Shown here piece after piece: positions 60,623 to 64,000 of a stretch of DNA of 64,000 nt. Origin of the DNA: Vibrio aestuarianus. GTDB taxonomy: Bacteria; Pseudomonadota; Gammaproteobacteria; Enterobacterales; Vibrionaceae. The notes beneath the pieces were generated by a model, which searched no databases, was not told the origin of the DNA, and saw nothing but the letters and a program-made list of their open reading frames with translations. Location of the stretch: assembly GCF_012395185.1 (NCBI RefSeq), contig NZ_JAAZTU010000004.1, positions 90,884 through 154,883 of the forward strand, given 5' to 3'. Every line of letters starts with the position of its first letter. Position 1 is the first letter of the stretch. A program made the position numbers and the translations under genes.

Positions 60623-61011
60623 TATCTATTAATCTTTGCATTAATGGCTAACTTGAATTTTCCCAACTTAAAGCAGCGATAATGCTGTTTACTAATCATA
60701 TCGTTTATATAGGCTAATGAGTAAGGACTCATAAAGCTTAAGTTGTTTAGGTATCTTTAACTTCAAATCGGGTTAAGATATGAGTCAAAGCTATTAGCGA
60801 TGTAAAGGGTTGTCTAATATAAATTTATTATACCGAGTTGAGATTATTTATATTATTTCATGTTAATCCATGTTAATCCATGTTAATCCATGTTAATCCA
60901 TGTTATTTCATGTTATTTCATGTTATTTTCATCTTTTATCAAGATTAATGCTTGGTAAATAATTTAACATACGGATTACCAACATATAACCAATATTAGT
61001 AGGTTTTTAAA
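60623..61011 (+). other. AT-rich spacer upstream of pilin genes
   Basis: No gene is visible in this ~390-base stretch. It holds the decamer repeat described next and, before the pilin start, a weak promoter candidate: TTTAAC (60963-60968) and TATAAC (60985-60990) with a 16-base spacer. AGTAGG sits 8 bases before the pilin ATG. Confidence 0.6.
60859..60928 (+). repeat. tandem 10-bp repeats, 7 copies
   Basis: Four copies of CATGTTAATC are followed by three of CATGTTATTT, exactly head to tail. The 10-bp period equals about one helical turn, so any bound protein would see all copies on one face. The array ends 83 bases before the pilin ATG. Confidence 0.97.
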
Positions 61012-61632
61012 ATGATGAAAAGTATGAAACAAAGAAACTCTCGTAACAATAAAAAGGTTCGGGGGTTGGCACTATTGGAAATCCTGATTGCGATCGGTAT
61101 TCTAGGTATTATTTCTGCTGGGGTTGCAACTTTAGCGTCTCGTACCTTTGAGGAACAAAATGTCAGTTTAATAAATAAGTCAGTTACAGATTTATCTATG
61201 TCATTAAAAAAAGCTTTCAGTCGTGCTGGTCGTTACAGCGGAACTCAAACCGATTTCGACGCGTTGATTGCAGCAGGGGCAATATCCGAGAATTCAGCTA
61301 CCAATCCAATAACAAATGATTTTTATGGGTATACACCAGTTCCGAAATATCCGAGCGCTGTTAGCGGTAGTGCATTTGTTTTAACTATTGGTGGATTAAG
61401 TGACTCATTGTGCAAGAAGATTGCTACAGGGTCTTTGGTTACTGATGCTTCTTATTTTGAAATAGTGGATACCGTCAGTGCACAGGCGCCCGGTGATCTC
61501 ACTGGCACTGCCGATATGGCTGCAGGCTTAATTAAGACATTGGATGGATTGGCTCCAGATGCGAATGATCCCCTACAATATGCTACGTTGTGTGTTGGTG
61601 GTGACAATACAATAATTTATGGTACATACTAA
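61012..61632 (+). CDS. type IVb major pilin, TcpA-like
   Basis: A 206-residue prepilin. An 18-residue basic leader ends in R-G, then the mature chain begins LALLEILIAIGILGIISAGVA with Glu at +5, the class IVb hydrophobic helix. The mature length (188) is near TcpA (199). Two Cys, C134 (GLSDSLCKK) and C194 (YATLCVGG), would close the C-terminal D-region disulfide; the GLS-x3-CK context is as in TcpA. Mature residue 1 is Leu, not the usual Phe/Met. The following genes have the tcp order, supporting the major pilin role. Confidence 0.82.
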   Translation: MMKSMKQRNSRNNKKVRGLALLEILIAIGILGIISAGVATLASRTFEEQNVSLINKSVTDLSMSLKKAFSRAGRYSGTQTDFDALIAAGAISENSATNPITNDFYGYTPVPKYPSAVSGSAFVLTIGGLSDSLCKKIATGSLVTDASYFEIVDTVSAQAPGDLTGTADMAAGLIKTLDGLAPDANDPLQYATLCVGGDNTIIYGTY

Positions 61633-61650
61633 ATACTAAATACTAAATAT

Positions 61651-61678
61651 AGCGCTTTATCACGGTTGGTAAAGCGCT
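61651..61678 (+). terminator. stem-loop between pilin and minor pilin genes
   Basis: AGCGCTTTA and T-AAAGCGCT (61651-61659/61670-61678) pair around a 10-base loop; ATACTTTATTTTT follows. Just upstream, three TACTAAA heptamers run through the pilin stop (61627-61647). It probably lets most transcripts stop after the major pilin. Confidence 0.6.
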
Positions 61679-61708
61679 GCTAATACTTTATTTTTGGGTT
61701 GAAAGCTA

Positions 61709-63136
61709 GTGAAAAAACAACGTGGTATAGCGCTGCTTGAAGTACTGATTGCTGTTTCAATCGTTGGGTTTATTATGCTTTATATGGCTCAATTACAACG
61801 TGGTCAAGTAGATGCACAGTCTCGGACATTAAATGCTGCTAAAATAGCGAAAATATATCAGCTGACGACTCAGGTTATGTTTGAGCCTTTAGTCGAAGTA
61901 CAAAGTACAAATTCAAGTGATATAGAAACTTTTAAAATTAATAATACTATTAAAAATTTAAAAAACTCACTAAGCGGTTTTGGATATATTTATTTACCCG
62001 CAAGCGGTGTTAGTGCTGCTAGCTCTATAGACACTGCGAACTTTTTTAATGGTGTAAATGGTTCTATTCATGGCTGTGGAGGCTCTGATCCGGTTAAAAA
62101 TGAACGAGTAAATTGTACACTAGGGCTTGAAGATGAGTTTAATTTGGGGTCTTCCTATAAGGTGAGAGGGATAAAAATTGATGGAGAAGCTCGTTCTTTT
62201 TTCTCTATTAATCACACCGGTCTAAGTGATATTCGTGGTGTGAAACCAACATCAGTCACGATTTTTATTGATGGACTTGAAGGCCTATCAGGACTTAACG
62301 ACATTTATACTTTAGCTGAAGTGGCAAGCCAACAGGTTTCACAAATTGATGATATGGAGAATAGTGCTTACGCGAAAATTCATATTGCTGATTTTAACAA
62401 AGCCACCGCTGCTAACTATGATACCGGGTTTGAGGCACACAAAGTGTTGGCAGATCATACGATCTTGCCTGGTGGCATAACGACCAATATGGGCTTAGCT
62501 ATTGTTTTTGATTTAAACGGTACTCAAGCACTAAGAAGTGACGGTATGGTCGCTATTCAGAGCGATAGAGCTTTATGTTGGAATGTAGCCGCAGGCACAC
62601 CTGCTGATGACTATATTTGTCAGTCAGCCATGATTTCAGATGTCAGTGATGGCGGGGGAGATGCTGTCAAGTATCTACGCACTGATGGAAATTTAGTCTA
62701 TCAAACGTCGGATCAAGAAAGCAGTGATAAATATTACCGTACACCCGTTGAAGTTGTAGTAAAAGCATTTGATAGAAGTTGTAATAGTGATGGTAATAAT
62801 TGTCAGCCGATTAAAATAAATAAGCCTGTCTGCCCTAACATTGCAGGAAATGGTTTAGCGACACATTTATCTATTGTTGGGAGTTCTTATTCAAATAGTG
62901 GTTATGGTGCTTTTCCTGACGTTACTGATAGCTCTTATGGACAGAACAGTATTTCCAGCCAAAATTCTAGGGCAGAAATTGTTTCTGGGGTGCTTTTTCG
63001 ATGGACGGATAAAGGTCATTATTGGGATGTGACGGGAATTATAGGATCACCCAATGACGTTAACGGTGATGAAGGCAGAAATCCTAGGTCATTACAAATT
63101 GTTGCATTACGTTGGTGTGAAGCGAAGCAGCAGTAA
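61709..63136 (+). CDS. large type IVb minor pilin, TcpB/CofB-like
   Basis: A 475-residue pilin-like protein. A 6-residue leader (MKKQRG) precedes IALLEVLIAVSIVGFIMLYMAQ with Glu at +5. The long extracellular part (about 40-475) has eight or more Cys and Gly/Ser/Asn-rich beta-type sequence, unlike ordinary pilins. TcpB (about 430 residues) and CofB (about 518) share this build and act as initiators at the pilus tip, where TcpB can be the phage receptor. PilV-type tip adhesins are an alternative. The start is GTG with a weak ribosome site. Confidence 0.72.
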   Translation: MKKQRGIALLEVLIAVSIVGFIMLYMAQLQRGQVDAQSRTLNAAKIAKIYQLTTQVMFEPLVEVQSTNSSDIETFKINNTIKNLKNSLSGFGYIYLPASGVSAASSIDTANFFNGVNGSIHGCGGSDPVKNERVNCTLGLEDEFNLGSSYKVRGIKIDGEARSFFSINHTGLSDIRGVKPTSVTIFIDGLEGLSGLNDIYTLAEVASQQVSQIDDMENSAYAKIHIADFNKATAANYDTGFEAHKVLADHTILPGGITTNMGLAIVFDLNGTQALRSDGMVAIQSDRALCWNVAAGTPADDYICQSAMISDVSDGGGDAVKYLRTDGNLVYQTSDQESSDKYYRTPVEVVVKAFDRSCNSDGNNCQPIKINKPVCPNIAGNGLATHLSIVGSSYSNSGYGAFPDVTDSSYGQNSISSQNSRAEIVSGVLFRWTDKGHYWDVTGIIGSPNDVNGDEGRNPRSLQIVALRWCEAKQQ

Positions 63137-63163
63137 ACCTATGAAATAGAAAAGAAGTAAAAA

Positions 63164-63538
63164 ATGAACATAATGAAATTAATGTTAATACCTATTATTA
63201 GTATAGGTTTTCTACCTGCATCTGGTTTTGCAAGTAGCGAATTAAGTGTAGAGCAAGGTAATCAATTAATAACAAGTAATGAAGATAAAAATATAGAGCT
63301 GGTGATAGAAGAAGGAGCCAGTTTTAAATACACATTGATTGAGTTTTTAAATGATTATGACTATAAAATGAAATGGGATACAGAAGATTTCATTTCAAGC
63401 TACCGGGTGAAGTATCAAGCGAAAGACCCCATGTTTCTTGTAAAAAAGGTTGTGAGTGATATTCGTGATAATGGAAAAAAAATTAAAGCGACGGTTTATA
63501 GAAATAAAATATTGGTTATAACAAATGAAAATGACTAA
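63164..63538 (+). CDS. small exported protein, TcpQ-like
   Basis: A 124-residue protein with a signal peptide of about 23 residues ending ASGFA. The C-terminal 75 residues (EEGASFKYTLIEFLNDYDYKMKW then RVKYQAKDPMFLVKKVV) follow the TcpQ/PilL C-terminal-domain pattern. TcpQ (about 150 residues) helps localise the secretin TcpC. Here it sits in the tcpQ position, overlapping the next gene by 14 bases. AT-rich relative to the core genes. Sequence similarity is weak, so context carries much of the call. Confidence 0.6.
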   Translation: MNIMKLMLIPIISIGFLPASGFASSELSVEQGNQLITSNEDKNIELVIEEGASFKYTLIEFLNDYDYKMKWDTEDFISSYRVKYQAKDPMFLVKKVVSDIRDNGKKIKATVYRNKILVITNEND

Positions 63539-63842
63539 ATGCTTTGCCATTATAATGGTAATACTTTCATCTGCCTGTGCAGATTTATCATCAATTAAGC
63601 ATGATGCGGAAGATATTGAATCTAATAAATTAAAGTTGGAAGAGGATTTTTCGTCTTTTACGGTGTCGGATTCTAATTATATGGATCTGAAAAATAATAG
63701 CTCTTACCCTGATGGTTATTGGTCGCTGCATATAAAAACGACACATTTTAGTCCAGTTAGTATTGATATTTTACTTAGTGATTTAGCAAAAAGAATGAAT
63801 GTCTCATTTTTTGATAAAGGTAGCGATGGCAATATTAAAAGA
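63525..63842 (+). CDS. TcpC-like outer-membrane secretin lipoprotein, N-terminal fragment
   Basis: The frame encodes a lipoprotein signal (lipobox SSAC, Cys18) and about 88 further residues with TTHFSPVSIDILLSDLAKRMNVSF, as in the N-domain of a TcpC or PilN type secretin. The coding sequence is real up to 63842. The apparent stop at 63861-63863 lies inside adapter sequence, so this is a contig-end cut and not a broken gene. It would have about 480-500 residues if like TcpC. The overlap with the previous gene indicates coupling. Confidence 0.6.
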
Positions 63843-64000
63843 CTGTTTCTTATCAACATCTGACGCTGCCGACGACTAGACGAGTGTAGATCCCGATGGT
63901 GACCGTACCGTTAAAAACAAAACACAATACACACTGCTAACGCGACATGTACGTCTCAGTACGTCAGAACACACACACAACAGAACACATCTATCTTAAC
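63843..64000 (+). other. Illumina Nextera adapter and low-complexity tail (artefact)
   Basis: CTGTTTCTTATCAACATCT matches the transposon mosaic end CTGTCTCTTATACACATCT at 16 of 19 bases; the next 14 bases match GACGCTGCCGACGA exactly (63862-63875); then 8 bases (63876-63883) occupy the index slot; and bases 63884-63912 match the i5-side adapter at 23 of 29. The remaining 88 bases are A/C-rich noise. No biology should be read from here. Confidence 0.92.

Noticed and set aside
63861..63863. TGA stop ending the last pilus gene
   Set aside because: It lies inside the Nextera adapter match; the gene is cut by the contig end, not by a stop.
1..64000. tRNA, rRNA or transposase genes
   Set aside because: I looked through the intergenic regions and saw no cloverleaf, rRNA stretch or transposase motif.

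Overview
The window is about 64 kb of a Vibrio (Vibrionaceae) chromosome, probably not V. cholerae itself. The supporting evidence is the six-gene Na+-translocating NADH:quinone reductase operon with apbE and nqrM, a Crl protein, proteins that align with V. cholerae orthologues almost end to end, and a gene order that follows the V. cholerae chromosome 1 core from the ECF sigma/ChrR pair to accA. An ERIC element is also present, as in many vibrios. There are no rRNA or tRNA genes, insertion sequences or CRISPR arrays.

Layout. 1-1.75 kb: tail of a LON-domain gene, then an ECF sigma factor and its ChrR anti-sigma. 1.9-6.1 kb: ampG, a periplasmic cyclophilin, yajG and rlmG (minus strand), divergent from bolA. 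6.1-13.9 kb: nqrABCDEF, apbE (flavinylates NqrB/NqrC) and nqrM (maturation), a complete Na+ pump module. 14-19.1 kb: SOS-regulated dinB, a YggN-like protein, a membrane diguanylate cyclase, and a Na+-coupled transporter preceded by an 8-bp tandem repeat. 19.2-23.3 kb (minus strand): rimB, rimK, an aspartoacylase-like hydrolase, and pepD. 23.6-23.96 kb: a compact RNA gene with a 28-codon ORF, CRP site, C-run and terminator, best read as a homologue of the dual-function RNA VcdRP. 24.1-30.3 kb: purine permease, gpt, frsA, crl, proBA. 30.5-36.7 kb: nrdR, ribD, ribE, ribB with a degenerate RibA domain, ribH, nusB, thiL, pgpA. 36.8-40.9 kb (minus strand): yaeH, glnD, map. 41-60.6 kb: the conserved block rpsB, tsf, pyrH, frr, uppS, cdsA, dxr, rseP, bamA, skp, lpxD, fabZ, lpxA, lpxB, rnhB, dnaE, accA (translation, isoprenoid/phospholipid, outer membrane and lipid A synthesis, replication).

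60.6-63.84 kb is accessory. After accA there is an AT-rich spacer with seven tandem 10-bp repeats, followed by genes resembling the start of the toxin-coregulated pilus operon in the same order (tcpA, tcpB, tcpQ, tcpC): a type IVb major pilin, a large minor pilin, a small TcpQ-like periplasmic protein and the beginning of a TcpC-like lipoprotein. The last gene is cut at 63842. From 63843 the sequence matches an Illumina Nextera adapter including an 8-nt index slot, so the final ~158 bases are sequencing artefact and the contig really ends there.

Functional calls rest on recognised families and visible motifs; no database search was run.
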